Origin: Lachnospiraceae bacterium | GTDB lineage: Bacteria; Bacillota; Clostridia; Lachnospirales; Lachnospiraceae | Length of the DNA: 64,000 bases | Assembly: GCA_900766575.1 (NCBI GenBank) | Contig: CAAFVW010000116.1 | Location: 1 to 64,000 of the forward strand | Direction of reading: 5' to 3' | Shown here: positions 1 to 9,384 of the stretch, piece after piece | Layout: the number at the start of each line of letters is the position of its first letter | How positions within the stretch are numbered: the stretch's first letter is position 1 | Program-made: the position numbers and the translations under genes | Notes under the pieces: generated by a model | Database searches by the model: none | What the model was told of the DNA's origin: nothing | The model's input: the letters and a program-made list of their open reading frames with translations, nothing else

Positions 1-54
1 AACCCCTGTTTTCGCCGTGAGAGGGCGACGTCTTAACCGCTTGACCAATCAGCC
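1..54 (-). tRNA. tRNA-Glu (CUC), 3' end cut by the window
   Basis: Read on the minus strand from base 54, the sequence gives a 7-base acceptor strand GGCTGAT, then TG, a D-arm closed by GTC/GAC, and an anticodon stem TCGCC/GGCGA around the loop CTCTCAC, so the anticodon is CTC (glutamate, GAG codons). The T-arm begins with GGGGTT and the window ends there, so the 3' half of the T-arm and acceptor are missing. The D-loop (AAGCGGTTAA) is the usual Firmicutes tRNA-Glu form. A promoter lies just upstream. Confidence 0.9.
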
Positions 55-73
55 ACAAAAACAGTACTTGCAT

Positions 74-102
74 AGTATAATAGGGTTATTCTAAAAATGC
101 AA
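74..102 (-). promoter_or_regulatory. sigma-A type promoter of tRNA-Glu
   Basis: On the minus strand TTGCAT (102-97) and TATACT (79-74) are separated by exactly 17 bases. The predicted start lies about ten bases before the tRNA, which fits a stable-RNA promoter. Confidence 0.6.
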
Positions 103-113
103 GTGTTTTTTCA

Positions 114-225
114 AATTTTTTAAAAAATTTTGAATTGTGTATCGAATCCGGGGCACACAGTTTGGCCCCGGTGCTTTGTGCGCAAGCGCCCACGCCCCGG
201 TTCTGTCTTCTTATGGCCAAACTGT
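114..225 (-). terminator. long hairpin after polC, possible terminator
   Basis: Directly at the polC stop codon an 11-base arm (225-215) is repeated inverted at 167-157, with a GC-rich, partly self-complementary insert between. An A/T-rich palindrome follows at about 114-132. The layout suggests a terminator, but the stem is longer and less regular than usual and the T-run is not adjacent. Confidence 0.4.
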
Positions 226-3200
226 TACACCAGGTCAAAAATGCTGATCTGGTTGGACTCCGGCAGGTTTCCTAATAATCCTAACGAATCCATAAGGTCA
301 ATGATCGTCTTGGAAACCTTAGTTCTTTGACGGAAATCATCTTTTGAGAGAAAAGGACCGTCTTTTGCAGCCTCAACGATGGCATCTGCCGCCTTCTCTC
401 CCAGTCCGTCAATGCTGTTCAGTGACGGCATCAGTTTTCCATCCACGATCTGGAAAGATCTGGACTGCGCCCGGAAAATATCAATAGGTTCGAATTCAAA
501 GCCTCTCGCATACATCTCCTGTACGATACGCATATCGCCCATGGCATCCTTTTCCTTATTAGAGAGTGTATCCTGTCGTTTCTTATAATCCGCCATGACG
601 CTTTCCAGGTGTTTCTGTCCCTGACACATGATCTCATAGGAGAATGCCTTGGCACGGATACTGAAAAACGCTCCGTAGTAAGCTAACGGATAATGAATCT
701 TACAATAGGCAATACGCCATGCCATCATAACGTATGCCGCCGCATGGGCTTTGGGGAACATATACTCGATCTTCTGGCAGGATTCGATATACCACTGGGG
801 TACATTGTGCGCCAGCATATCTTCCTTCCATTCTTCCCACATGGCGCATTTTCCCTTCGCCACCATTCCTTTACGCACAGCTTCCATGATCTTGAAGGAT
901 TTCTCCGACTCCACACCCATCTGGATCAGATACAGCATGATGTCATCACGGGTACAGATGGCCGTGGAAATCGTTGCCACGCCGCTCATGATCAGATCCT
1001 GTGCATTGCCCAGCCATACGTTCGTACCATGAGACAGTCCTGAGATACGCACCAGATCGGAAAATGCCTTCGGCTTGGCATCAATAACCATCTGCATAGC
1101 GAAGTCCGTACCGAACTCCGGGATTCCCAGAGCTCCCAGCTTCGTTCCGCCGATCTGCTCCGGGGTAATCCCCAGGGCATCCGTATTCTGGAACAGACTC
1201 ATGACATCCTGCCCGTCTAAAGGAATCGTCAGAGGATCTCTCCCCGTCAGATCCTGCAGCATACGAATCATGGTAGGATCATCGTGTCCCAGAATATCCA
1301 GCTTCAACAGGTTGTGGTCGATGGAATGGTAATCAAAGTGTGTGGTTATGGTATCCGTGGTCATATCGTTGGCCGGATGCTGCACCGGAGTAAAAGAGTT
1401 GATATCCTGTCCCAGCGGCAGTACAACGATTCCACCGGGATGCTGCCCGGTACTGCGTCGTACGCCGGTACATCCGGAAGCAATACGGTCGATCTCGCTG
1501 GTCCGCTTATGAATGCCACGTTCTTCAAAATAATTCTTCACATAACCGAAGGCGGTCTTATCCGCCAGGGTTGCAATGGTTCCGGCACGGAAGGTCTGAC
1601 CCGCACCGAAAATAACCTCCGTGTATTTATGCGCTTTGGACTGATACTCACCGGAGAAGTTCAGGTCGATATCCGGCTCCTTGTCTCCCTTGAATCCCAG
1701 GAATGTCTCAAAAGGAATATCGAATCCGTCCTTATGCAGCTTCTCACCGCATACCGGGCAGACCTTATCCGGCATATCGATCCCCGCCTTACCGGCATAG
1801 GCCTTCACTTCCTCGCTGTCAAAATCCACATAGTGACACTTGCTGCAATAATAATGAGGACTCAGAGGATTCACTTCTGTAATCCCCGCCATGGTGGCCA
1901 CAAAGGAGCTTCCTACCGATCCACGGGAACCTACCAGATATCCGTCCTCCACTGATTTCCATACCAGTTTCTGTGCAATGATATACATTACGGCGAATCC
2001 GTTCTTGATAATGGAATTCAGTTCCTTCTCCAGTCTCGCCTCTACGATCTGGGGCAGATCCGGCCCGTAGATCTCATGCGCTTTGTTATAGCAGATCTCC
2101 GTCAATGTCTTATCACTGTCCGGAATGACCGGGGGACATTTATCCGGCCGCACCGGTGCAATGGTCTCGATCATATCCGCGATCATATTTGTATTGGTGA
2201 TAACAATTTCTTCCGCCTTATCGCTTCCCAGATAGGAGAACTCTTCCAGCATTTCCTCCGTAGTATGTAAGAAAAGCGGTGCCTGCTCATCCGCATCGTC
2301 GAAGCCTCTTCCCGCCATAATGATACGACGGTACACTTCATCCTCCGGATCCAGAAAATGTACATCACAGGTAGCCACTACCGGCTTGTGGAACTGCTCT
2401 CCCAGCGCCACGATCTTACGGTTAATATTCTGAATATCCTCAATGGAATTCACGCTCCGTACTTTCTCCGACGCGATCATAAATTTATTGTTGCCGCAGG
2501 GCTGAATCTCCAGATAATCATAAAAGTTTACCAGACGGGCAATCTGGGCATCAGACTGTCCATCCAGCAAGGCCCTGTACAATTCTCCCGCCTCACAGGC
2601 ACTTCCCAGGATCAATCCCTCTCTGTATTTCATCACCAGGCTCTTGGGGATTCTGGGATGCTTATTAAAATAGGTCAGATGGGACTGGGACACCAGTCGG
2701 TAGAGATTGATACGTCCCAGATCGTTTTTCGCAAGAATAATCGCATGATAAGAGGGCATCTTCTTCACAGCATCCACACTGGAAGCTCCCAATGCGTTGA
2801 CCTCTGTCAACGTATGAATATTTTCCTCTTCCAGCATCTTGATGAATTTCACGAAAATATGTGCGGTGCACTCTGCATCATCCACGGCTCTGTGGTGGTT
2901 CTCCAGCGATATTCCCAGGGTCTTCGCCACCGCATCCAGCGTATGTTTTGACTGATTTTTCAACAATACTCTGGAAATACCTACTGTGTCCACATAAGTG
3001 AACTTCTGCGGATATCCCAGTCTTCTGCAATTTTCCATAATGAAACTCATATCAAAGCTGGCATTATGTGCCACCATGATACAGCCATCGCAGAATTCCA
3101 GAAACTGTGGAAGAATCACATCGATCTGAGGGGAATCCATGACGTCCTCGTCCCGGATACTGGTCAGTTTCTCGATTTCAAAAGGAATGGGTACATCCGG

Positions 3201-4826
3201 GTTTACAAAGGTGGAAAAACGATCCACGATCTCTCCGCCGGATACCTTCACCGCACCGATCTCAATGATCCGGTTATTGACCGGAGAGAATCCCGTGGTC
3301 TCAATATCGAATACCACATAATCTTCATGCAGTCCCTGCCCTTTGTCATTCGTCACGATTTCCTTCAGATCATCTACCAGATAAGCTTCCACGCCATAGA
3401 TGATCTTAAAGAAATCCTGTTTGTCCGGATTCTCATCTCCTGCTTCTTTGCGTTTTCCTTTTTCTGCCTTCCACAGATCATCCCAGACATGGTTTGCATC
3501 GGTAAAACTCTGCACCACACCGTGGTCTGTAATGGCAATGGCTCTGTGACCCCATTTATAGGCCCTCTTAACAATGTCCCTGGCCTCGGAGACACCATCC
3601 ATATCACTCATCTTGGTATGACAGTGCAGTTCCACTCGTTTTCTCGCGGAAGTATCCATTCTCGTATTGGTAAAATCCGGAATCTTCTTGATTCCCGCAA
3701 TCGAGCCGATGGCAAGCTCATGATCGAACTTATCCATCATGCAGATACCTTTTACCTTTAAAAAGGCACCCGGCTTGATATCTCCGGTCACTTCCTTCAC
3801 TTGCTCGGTGCGAACGAACATCTTGATGGTCATGGTATCGGTAAAATCAGAAATATTGAAGATAATAATCGTCTTCTCATTCTTGATATCACGGGTATCC
3901 ACAGACAATACCTTACCCCGGATGACTACCTCTCCCATCTCTCCGATCAGTTCCTCGATCTTCATGGCTTCTTCTTCAAAATCACGGCCGTAGATAACAT
4001 CCGGATTGTCCGATCTTTTCAATGCACCTTTTTCAAAATTGCCACCCTTGCGAAACTCGCCCTTTTTGAATTCTCCGCGTTTGAACTCGCCGCGGCTGCC
4101 TCCCTGAAAACTCCGGGTAGTGCCACCGTTCGTTGGCTCTTTGGGCTTTTCTCCGGACTCCGCCTTCTTTTCCGCATCCGATGCCTGTGTTACTGCCTGT
4201 CCTGCAGCTTCTGCCGGTGTCTCATCCTCTCCGTCCCCTCTTCTTCCCCTGGTACGGCTGTAGATAGCGTCCACCTTCAGTCGGATCTTCTGTTCCTCTT
4301 CTTCCTGGAATCGTCCGGTCTCTTTTTCCACATAGGCCGTGTGTATCTTCACGGAAAATCCACAGCGTTCCACCAGAATCTTCTCCAGGATCTGCAGAAT
4401 CTCCCCTTCCATACTGCGGTTCAGCACCGTGTCCTCCAACGTTAACAGCATCTCATTCTCCGCCGGGTATTCGATCTTCGCCGTCTTCAGGGCATTGTAC
4501 TGGATATGACTGTATTCCCGGAATTCTTCCAGAATACTGTCCTTATAGATATCCATCAGCTTTTCCGGATTGTACTGGGAAGACAGTTCGAATTTTTCAT
4601 ATATCTTCACCGTCAGATTCGCATTGGGAAACAGTTGCTTTTTGATTTCGTTCTCTGTGGTCCAGATGTCCGTTTTCTGGATCAGACGGATACTTTTCAG
4701 ATACACCCGAAGAAAGTCTCTGCGTTTTGTCGCCGAGACTCTCTCTACCTCTGTCTGACCCATAAGGTCATGAATATCGGTATTTAACTGTAATGTCGGA
4801 AATACTTCAAAAAAAGGTTTACTCAT
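225..4826 (-). CDS. polC: DNA polymerase III PolC-type, alpha subunit with proofreading exonuclease
   Basis: This is the main replicative polymerase of low-GC Gram-positive bacteria. The 1533 residues show the PolC order: N-terminal domain (about 1-190), OB fold (about 295-380), PHP start with the HCH motif at 401-403, the inserted DnaQ-like exonuclease beginning VVFDIETTG (D507, E509), the rest of PHP, then palm, fingers and C-terminal DNA-binding region, with DIDLNFSG in the palm. Length is normal for the family (about 1430-1530). A glycine/lysine-rich linker at about 230-270 carries repeated GEFK units, which is unusual. It starts 4 bases after ispG ends, so the two are probably cotranscribed. 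Confidence 0.97.
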   Translation of the reverse strand: MSKPFFEVFPTLQLNTDIHDLMGQTEVERVSATKRRDFLRVYLKSIRLIQKTDIWTTENEIKKQLFPNANLTVKIYEKFELSSQYNPEKLMDIYKDSILEEFREYSHIQYNALKTAKIEYPAENEMLLTLEDTVLNRSMEGEILQILEKILVERCGFSVKIHTAYVEKETGRFQEEEEQKIRLKVDAIYSRTRGRRGDGEDETPAEAAGQAVTQASDAEKKAESGEKPKEPTNGGTTRSFQGGSRGEFKRGEFKKGEFRKGGNFEKGALKRSDNPDVIYGRDFEEEAMKIEELIGEMGEVVIRGKVLSVDTRDIKNEKTIIIFNISDFTDTMTIKMFVRTEQVKEVTGDIKPGAFLKVKGICMMDKFDHELAIGSIAGIKKIPDFTNTRMDTSARKRVELHCHTKMSDMDGVSEARDIVKRAYKWGHRAIAITDHGVVQSFTDANHVWDDLWKAEKGKRKEAGDENPDKQDFFKIIYGVEAYLVDDLKEIVTNDKGQGLHEDYVVFDIETTGFSPVNNRIIEIGAVKVSGGEIVDRFSTFVNPDVPIPFEIEKLTSIRDEDVMDSPQIDVILPQFLEFCDGCIMVAHNASFDMSFIMENCRRLGYPQKFTYVDTVGISRVLLKNQSKHTLDAVAKTLGISLENHHRAVDDAECTAHIFVKFIKMLEEENIHTLTEVNALGASSVDAVKKMPSYHAIILAKNDLGRINLYRLVSQSHLTYFNKHPRIPKSLVMKYREGLILGSACEAGELYRALLDGQSDAQIARLVNFYDYLEIQPCGNNKFMIASEKVRSVNSIEDIQNINRKIVALGEQFHKPVVATCDVHFLDPEDEVYRRIIMAGRGFDDADEQAPLFLHTTEEMLEEFSYLGSDKAEEIVITNTNMIADMIETIAPVRPDKCPPVIPDSDKTLTEICYNKAHEIYGPDLPQIVEARLEKELNSIIKNGFAVMYIIAQKLVWKSVEDGYLVGSRGSVGSSFVATMAGITEVNPLSPHYYCSKCHYVDFDSEEVKAYAGKAGIDMPDKVCPVCGEKLHKDGFDIPFETFLGFKGDKEPDIDLNFSGEYQSKAHKYTEVIFGAGQTFRAGTIATLADKTAFGYVKNYFEERGIHKRTSEIDRIASGCTGVRRSTGQHPGGIVVLPLGQDINSFTPVQHPANDMTTDTITTHFDYHSIDHNLLKLDILGHDDPTMIRMLQDLTGRDPLTIPLDGQDVMSLFQNTDALGITPEQIGGTKLGALGIPEFGTDFAMQMVIDAKPKAFSDLVRISGLSHGTNVWLGNAQDLIMSGVATISTAICTRDDIMLYLIQMGVESEKSFKIMEAVRKGMVAKGKCAMWEEWKEDMLAHNVPQWYIESCQKIEYMFPKAHAAAYVMMAWRIAYCKIHYPLAYYGAFFSIRAKAFSYEIMCQGQKHLESVMADYKKRQDTLSNKEKDAMGDMRIVQEMYARGFEFEPIDIFRAQSRSFQIVDGKLMPSLNSIDGLGEKAADAIVEAAKDGPFLSKDDFRQRTKVSKTIIDLMDSLGLLGNLPESNQISIFDLV

Positions 4827-4830
4827 CTGT

Positions 4831-5898
4831 TCAACTCCAATGATCCAATTCCTCTTTCAAGGCAGAAAGCAGCTGATCCTCCGGAAGCTTTTTCACGATT
4901 TCCCCGTGCTTGATCAGTAAGCCTTCTCCGATGCCGCCTGCCACACCGAGATCCGCTTCCTTCGCTTCTCCCGGGCCGTTGACCACGCATCCCATAACGG
5001 CGACTTTGATATCCAGCGGATAATCCTCTACCAGCTTCTCCACTTTGGTTGCCAGATCGATCAGATTGATCTGGGTTCTGCCGCAGGTAGGACAGGATAC
5101 GACCTCAATGCCGCCCTTTCTCAGCCCCAGTGTCCGCAGAATCAGCTTCGCAGACTTGATCTCTTCCACCGGATCTCCCGTAAGAGATACACGGATCGTA
5201 TCGCCGATACCCTGGCTTAAAATCAGGGACAGTCCGATGGCGGATTTGATGTTGCCGCTGTTTACCGTACCGGACTCGGTGATTCCCACATGCAGAGGAT
5301 ACACGGTGCGGCCTGCCAACAGTTCATGCGCTTTCACACACATCAGTACATCCGAAGATTTGATACTGATGACCAGATTGTCATACCCGAGATTTTCGAT
5401 CATGTGTACCTTGTCCAGTGCGCTCTCCACGATTCCCTCCGCGGTCACACCACCGTATTTTTCCACCAGGGGCTTCTCAAGGGAGCCGCTGTTTACCCCT
5501 ACTCGAATCGGAATATTCCGTTCCTTCGCCGCATCCACTACAGCCTTCACCCGCTCCACGCTTCCGATATTGCCAGGGTTGATACGGATCTTATCTGCGC
5601 CGTTCTCTATGGCAGCCAGTGCCATGCGATAATCAAAATGAATATCTGCCACCAGAGGAATATGGATCTGCTTCTTGATCTCACGGATCGCTGCTGCCGC
5701 TTCCAGGGTCGGCACCGTACAGCGGATAATCTCACAGCCTGCTTTCTCCAGGCGCAGAATCTGTTCCACCGTAGCCTTCACATCCTCCGTCTTCGTGTTG
5801 GTCATGGACTGGATGGCGATGGGGTTCCCTCCACCGATTTTACGGTCTCCGATCTGTATTACTTTGGTATGCATTCTGTAAGTATCTTTATCGTTCAT
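4831..5898 (-). CDS. ispG: 4-hydroxy-3-methylbut-2-en-1-yl diphosphate synthase (flavodoxin)
   Basis: IspG (GcpE) is the iron-sulfur enzyme of the MEP isoprenoid pathway that reductively opens MEcPP to HMBPP. The 355-residue protein has the TIM-barrel opening (IAIQSMTNTKTEDV), the ADIHFDYRMA segment, and the cluster cysteines in SCPTCGRTQ and MGCVVNGPGEA near the C-terminus. Length matches the short bacterial form without the inserted domain. It lies 4 bases upstream of polC and has its own promoter inside the end of dprA. Confidence 0.97.
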   Translation of the reverse strand: MNDKDTYRMHTKVIQIGDRKIGGGNPIAIQSMTNTKTEDVKATVEQILRLEKAGCEIIRCTVPTLEAAAAIREIKKQIHIPLVADIHFDYRMALAAIENGADKIRINPGNIGSVERVKAVVDAAKERNIPIRVGVNSGSLEKPLVEKYGGVTAEGIVESALDKVHMIENLGYDNLVISIKSSDVLMCVKAHELLAGRTVYPLHVGITESGTVNSGNIKSAIGLSLILSQGIGDTIRVSLTGDPVEEIKSAKLILRTLGLRKGGIEVVSCPTCGRTQINLIDLATKVEKLVEDYPLDIKVAVMGCVVNGPGEAKEADLGVAGGIGEGLLIKHGEIVKKLPEDQLLSALKEELDHWS

Positions 5899-5939
5899 AG
5901 GGTTACCTGACCTTTCTCATCATCTCATATATAACTATT

Positions 5940-5969
5940 ACTATACCCCCTTTTTGAAAGCCTTGTCAA
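5940..5969 (-). promoter_or_regulatory. promoter of ispG-polC
   Basis: TTGACA (5969-5964) and TATAGT (5945-5940) on the minus strand, 18 bases apart. The -35 box overlaps the dprA stop codon. The predicted start leaves a leader of about 35 bases to ispG. Confidence 0.6.
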
Positions 5970-7102
5970 TTCGCAGAAGTGCTGAAATATCCCGGACTGT
6001 TCTGTCTGGCATACCCCAGAAGTTCCAGTTCCATCAGACCTCTGTTCAAAGCCGCAATATCCAGAAGTTCTCCCTTCTCCCAGAGTTCCCGCAGGATAGT
6101 CTCCGAGTTCTTGGGCACCGGCTCCAGAATCCCCCAGATCTTGTCTAAGGAATCTTTCAGGCTTTTTTTCTCCGGCTTCCGATCCCGTCTGGTCTTTTCG
6201 CCGGATTTCGTCAGAGAAATCCCCTGTTTTTCTTCCCATGCCCCCAGGAATTCCTCTGCGAAACTTTCCGGGGACAAAAATACACCGGCCCCCTGGGTCA
6301 ACAGCCGGTTGCAGCCGTCGCTGAGTCTGTCCGTGATCCGTCCCGGCACTACATAAACATCCTTTCCCTGCTCCAATGCCATGTCTACTGTAATCAATGT
6401 TCCGCTCTTCTGCCGGGCTTCGATGACGATCAGAGCATCCGACAAACCACTGACGATACGGTTCCTCGGTGGAAAATACTGGGGCAGCGGATTTGTTCCC
6501 GGCATATAGGTGGAGAGCAGTCCACCCTTCTGCAACAGATTTTCATACAGTTTACGGTTCTGCACAGGATAACAGATGTCCACGCCACACCCCAATACCC
6601 CATAGGAAGTTCCACCAGCAGACAATGCCGCCTGCTGGCTGATACCGTCAATCCCTCTGGCCATGCCGCTGATCACCTGGATTCCCATTCTGCCCAGATA
6701 CCGTCCCAGTTCCTCCGCCACATATCTCCCGTACTCCGAGCACTCTCTGGCACCGATGACCGCCACTGCCGGACGCGCCTCCTCCGGCAGCTTTCCCCGG
6801 TAAAAAATCCCATAAGGAGCATCCGGAATCTCTGCAAGTCTCTGTGGGAATCCGGGATCTTCCCACAAAAGAAAATGAATCTCTTTCTCTGTCATCTGTT
6901 CGTATTGCCGTTCCCACTCTCCGCTCTGCTTCTGTTGTTCCATGGCTGCCACCAGGGATTCACTGACACATTCCGCCCAGCCGTCTCTCCCCGCCTCATA
7001 GACTGCCTGCGGCGTCCCAAACCGCTCCAATAGCCGCCCGGCCCGCACGCCTCCAATCCCCGGGATACTACACAGGAAATACGCATATTTTCTCTCTGTC
7101 AT
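5966..7102 (-). CDS. dprA: DNA-processing protein DprA
   Basis: DprA binds incoming single-stranded DNA during natural transformation and loads RecA. The 378-residue protein has an N-terminal helix-hairpin-like region, then the Rossmann-like core with VAVIGARECSEYG, VISGMARGIDGISQQAA and GTLITVDMALEQGKDVYVVPG, and a C-terminal winged-helix segment after a basic linker. It lies 24 bases downstream of the comM remnant, so both competence genes were probably one operon before the element inserted. Many clostridia carry dprA without proven competence, so the present role is inference. Confidence 0.95.
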   Translation of the reverse strand: MTERKYAYFLCSIPGIGGVRAGRLLERFGTPQAVYEAGRDGWAECVSESLVAAMEQQKQSGEWERQYEQMTEKEIHFLLWEDPGFPQRLAEIPDAPYGIFYRGKLPEEARPAVAVIGARECSEYGRYVAEELGRYLGRMGIQVISGMARGIDGISQQAALSAGGTSYGVLGCGVDICYPVQNRKLYENLLQKGGLLSTYMPGTNPLPQYFPPRNRIVSGLSDALIVIEARQKSGTLITVDMALEQGKDVYVVPGRITDRLSDGCNRLLTQGAGVFLSPESFAEEFLGAWEEKQGISLTKSGEKTRRDRKPEKKSLKDSLDKIWGILEPVPKNSETILRELWEKGELLDIAALNRGLMELELLGYARQNSPGYFSTSAN

Positions 7103-7126
7103 GGAAATCCTCCTCCCACTCTCTTC

Positions 7127-7765
7127 TTATTTCCAATAGATCTCCGAAGGCCGATAACATGCTGCCTCCAGCAGATGCTCCCCCGTGATCTGTTCCTGTT
7201 CCTCCAGGTCGGCTATGGTGCGGGCTGTTTTGAGAATTCGATGGTATGCTCTGGCACTGAGCTGCAGCGTATGGTAAAGCTGTTCCATGATCTTCCTTTC
7301 TTCCTCCCCTAAAACACAATATTTTTCTATCTGTGCAGACGGGATATCCCCGTTAAACCGACAGTCTGTTCCTTCAAAGCGTTCTTCCTGTCGTTTTCTT
7401 GCGCTTAGGATCTGCCGTTTCATATCTTCACTGCACATTTCCATCCCTGTATTCTGTATATGAAGAATATCCACCGGATGCAGTTCTACGCACAGGTCAA
7501 TACGATCCAGAACAGGCCCCGATACCTTCCCCAGATATTTTTCAATCTGTGGCTGTGTACAGCGGCATTTATTCCGATCCGGATAATACCCGCAAGGGCA
7601 GGGATTCAGCGCAGCTACCAGAATAAAGTCCGAAGGATAAGTGACCATCCCGGCGCTCCGGGCAATCTGCACCCTGTGTTCCTCCATTGGCTGCCGCATA
7701 CCGTCCAGTACCGCTTTCTGGAATTCCGGCAGTTCATCCAGAAACAGCACACCCGACAGACGAGC
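7127..7765 (-). pseudogene. comM: comM (YifB family Mg-chelatase-like ATPase), 3' part cut by prophage
   Basis: Only the C-terminal part of ComM remains: Walker B (GVLFLDELPEF), the NPCPCGYY and DRIDLCVELHP segments and the C-terminal lid domain, about 207 residues of an expected 500. Upstream of GVLFLDE the family pattern is lost and an in-frame TGA occurs at 7771-7769. A GTG at 7750 happens to lie at the break, but the piece lacks Walker A and cannot be a working ATPase. The missing 5' part should lie past the far end of the element. The cut falls about 7751-7756. Confidence 0.9.
7750..7757. other. approximate left attachment junction (attL/attR) of the prophage
   Basis: The last base triplets that still read as ComM are at about 7751-7753. 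The exact crossover core cannot be fixed without the other end, but the conserved host side reads GGTGTGCTGTTT on the minus strand. Serine recombinases leave only a 2-base core, so no long direct repeat is expected. Confidence 0.6.
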
Positions 7766-8119
7766 CGTTCAATAACAATTATCGAAACGCTTTCATCTGA
7801 AAAAGTCAGATACGACCATATTTCAAAAGCTATCCCCACGGGGTACTATCTTCTACCCTGGGGACGGGGCAATTACCCCGTTTTACCCCATCACAAAGCA
7901 GAGGGGTAACATAGCCTTTTTTCAAACATAAACTGGGATTATTTTGTGAATACAAAATCAGAAAAAGAATATGAGTTTCTTCTATATAAAAAAGAACTTA
8001 TAAAATGGGTTGAGGGTTTGGTCATCAAATTGTAACCTTACCCTCATTTATTATACACCACCAAACACCTGTTTGGAATCTTTTTTATTTCTATTTCGTT
8101 GTATTTTTTGTGAACAGCC
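7766..8119. other. attachment-end intergenic region, no secure gene
   Basis: This AT-rich stretch holds the element end of the recombinase attachment site and no clear gene. A 29-codon open frame on the plus strand (GTG 7946 to TAA 8035) has plausible composition (MNTKSEKEYEF...), but no good ribosome binding site and no known match. The C/G-rich part at about 7834-7885 has short inverted words (CCCCACGGGG; GGGGCAATTACCCC) that could be protein-binding sites. Confidence 0.4.
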
Positions 8120-8815
8120 TTACTGCTCTGCTCGTTCCGGGGCGTAGACAGTGAAAAGGTCGATGTAGTCATCCTCCGAAGTCGGACCTTCCTCCATGTC
8201 ATACCGCACATAGTAATCCCGAATCATGTAACCTCGGTAAGGGTCAGATAAGGTATAAAGCTCTCTGGTAGAGAAATCAACCAGGCAATATCCCGTGGTA
8301 CCAAGTCTGCTGTCATCGCCGTTGTTCTTCTGATCTACAAAGAACTCCACCACTTTGTCCAAGCAAGTCTGGCAAAGGGAATCCCTCAGCTTATCGAAGT
8401 TCACCTCATCTTTGGCTTTGTAGTAAATCTTCGCATCGCTGTAGCCACGATTCGGCATTCCAGCAATCATCACACTTCCGCAGCCCTCGCCATAAGAATT
8501 GACTCTCGTACTCGTGCCACTTTGACCGAACACTTCATTCCCATCATCGTCAAAAGCTCTAACTTCGGTATCACTTATAGACAGGTCGTTCAGATGGATA
8601 ATTCCTATCGAGTCCTTTTTGCCATAATACGGCATAAGACTGCCACCTCCGTTGCCGCAGATGGAACAGTCCTCTTGACCAATATTGGACTCTACAGATA
8701 ATTCATATTCTGGTTTTTCTGGCTGGATTGCAGACTCCGCAGATGCACTGGATTGTCCGCAGCCACAAAGCAGACAGGTCATAAGCATTGTAAGGAAAAA
8801 GGGTTTCCGTTTCAT
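8120..8815 (-). CDS. putative lipoprotein carried near the attachment end
   Basis: The preferred ATG is at 8815, giving 231 residues. The start MKRKPFFLTMLMTCLLCGC is a typical signal peptide II with a lipobox ending at Cys, so the protein should be anchored to the outer face of the membrane. After a low-complexity spacer it has CSICG and CQTC pairs and an acidic C-terminus ending in a tyrosine-rich stretch. No family is recognised. An upstream start (8851) would put 12 residues before the signal peptide and is less likely. Its place beside the recombinases suggests a lysogen-expressed accessory gene; a surface role is inference. Confidence 0.75.
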   Translation of the reverse strand: MKRKPFFLTMLMTCLLCGCGQSSASAESAIQPEKPEYELSVESNIGQEDCSICGNGGGSLMPYYGKKDSIGIIHLNDLSISDTEVRAFDDDGNEVFGQSGTSTRVNSYGEGCGSVMIAGMPNRGYSDAKIYYKAKDEVNFDKLRDSLCQTCLDKVVEFFVDQKNNGDDSRLGTTGYCLVDFSTRELYTLSDPYRGYMIRDYYVRYDMEEGPTSEDDYIDLFTVYAPERAEQ

Positions 8816-8860
8816 GGTATCCTCCAAAAGAAATAAGGACAGCCGCAACATCAGCCATCC

Positions 8861-9184
8861 TTACTTTCTTACGATTCCTTGCATATATGCTTCTACCAAT
8901 GCCTTCTCCTGCTTGTTCATAGCATTCCAGGTAGTGAGAAGGCGTTTCTGCTCTTCTGTCAAATTTGGCAGTTCATCGTCCTCCGAGAAAAATTGAGCAA
9001 GAGTCATATCCAGCCCTTTGCAAATTTTCTCCAATGTCTGTATTGTTGGAACACTCTGCCTATTCAGCAGTGTGGAAATCGAAGATTGCGAGATGCCAGA
9101 TTTCTGGGCAAGGCGATATCTGCTCATTTGCTTCTGTTCACACAACTGTTCTATTCTGTCAATGATATAGTTCTCAGCCGACAA
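8861..9184 (-). CDS. XRE (Cro/C1) family transcriptional regulator
   Basis: The 107-residue protein has a helix-turn-helix at about 18-55 (MSRYRLAQKSGISQSSIS, then a recognition helix and the conserved PTIQTLEKICKGLDMTLAQFF segment). The C-terminal third is helical and polar. It lies 45 bases upstream of the lipoprotein on the same strand and probably shares a transcript with it. It is separated from the main immunity region by over 40 kb, so it probably controls local genes and not phage immunity (inference). Confidence 0.88.
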   Translation of the reverse strand: MSAENYIIDRIEQLCEQKQMSRYRLAQKSGISQSSISTLLNRQSVPTIQTLEKICKGLDMTLAQFFSEDDELPNLTEEQKRLLTTWNAMNKQEKALVEAYMQGIVRK

Positions 9185-9321
9185 GTAATCTACACCTCAC
9201 TTCCGAAGTCTTTACCCATATTGTACTTGGAAATGGGGTTTCTTATTAGATTACCACTGACGAACCATTTTACTTTGGAGTTGCGATATATGTAGGTAAA
9301 AAATAAGGTTGCGATTCCAGT

Positions 9322-9374
9322 ATAGCATAATGCTATCGGCGCGAAAATACTTTCGCACAAAATACTTCGGTATT
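9322..9374. repeat. three adjacent small hairpins before recombinase 1
   Basis: Perfect short inverted repeats follow each other: ATAGCAT-A-ATGCTAT (9322-9336), GCGAAA-ATAC-TTTCGC (9341-9356) and AATAC-TTCG-GTATT (9361-9374). They end 10 bases before a consensus promoter, so they lie in DNA upstream of transcription and may bind a protein. Confidence 0.55.
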
Positions 9375-9384
9375 GCTATGCAAG

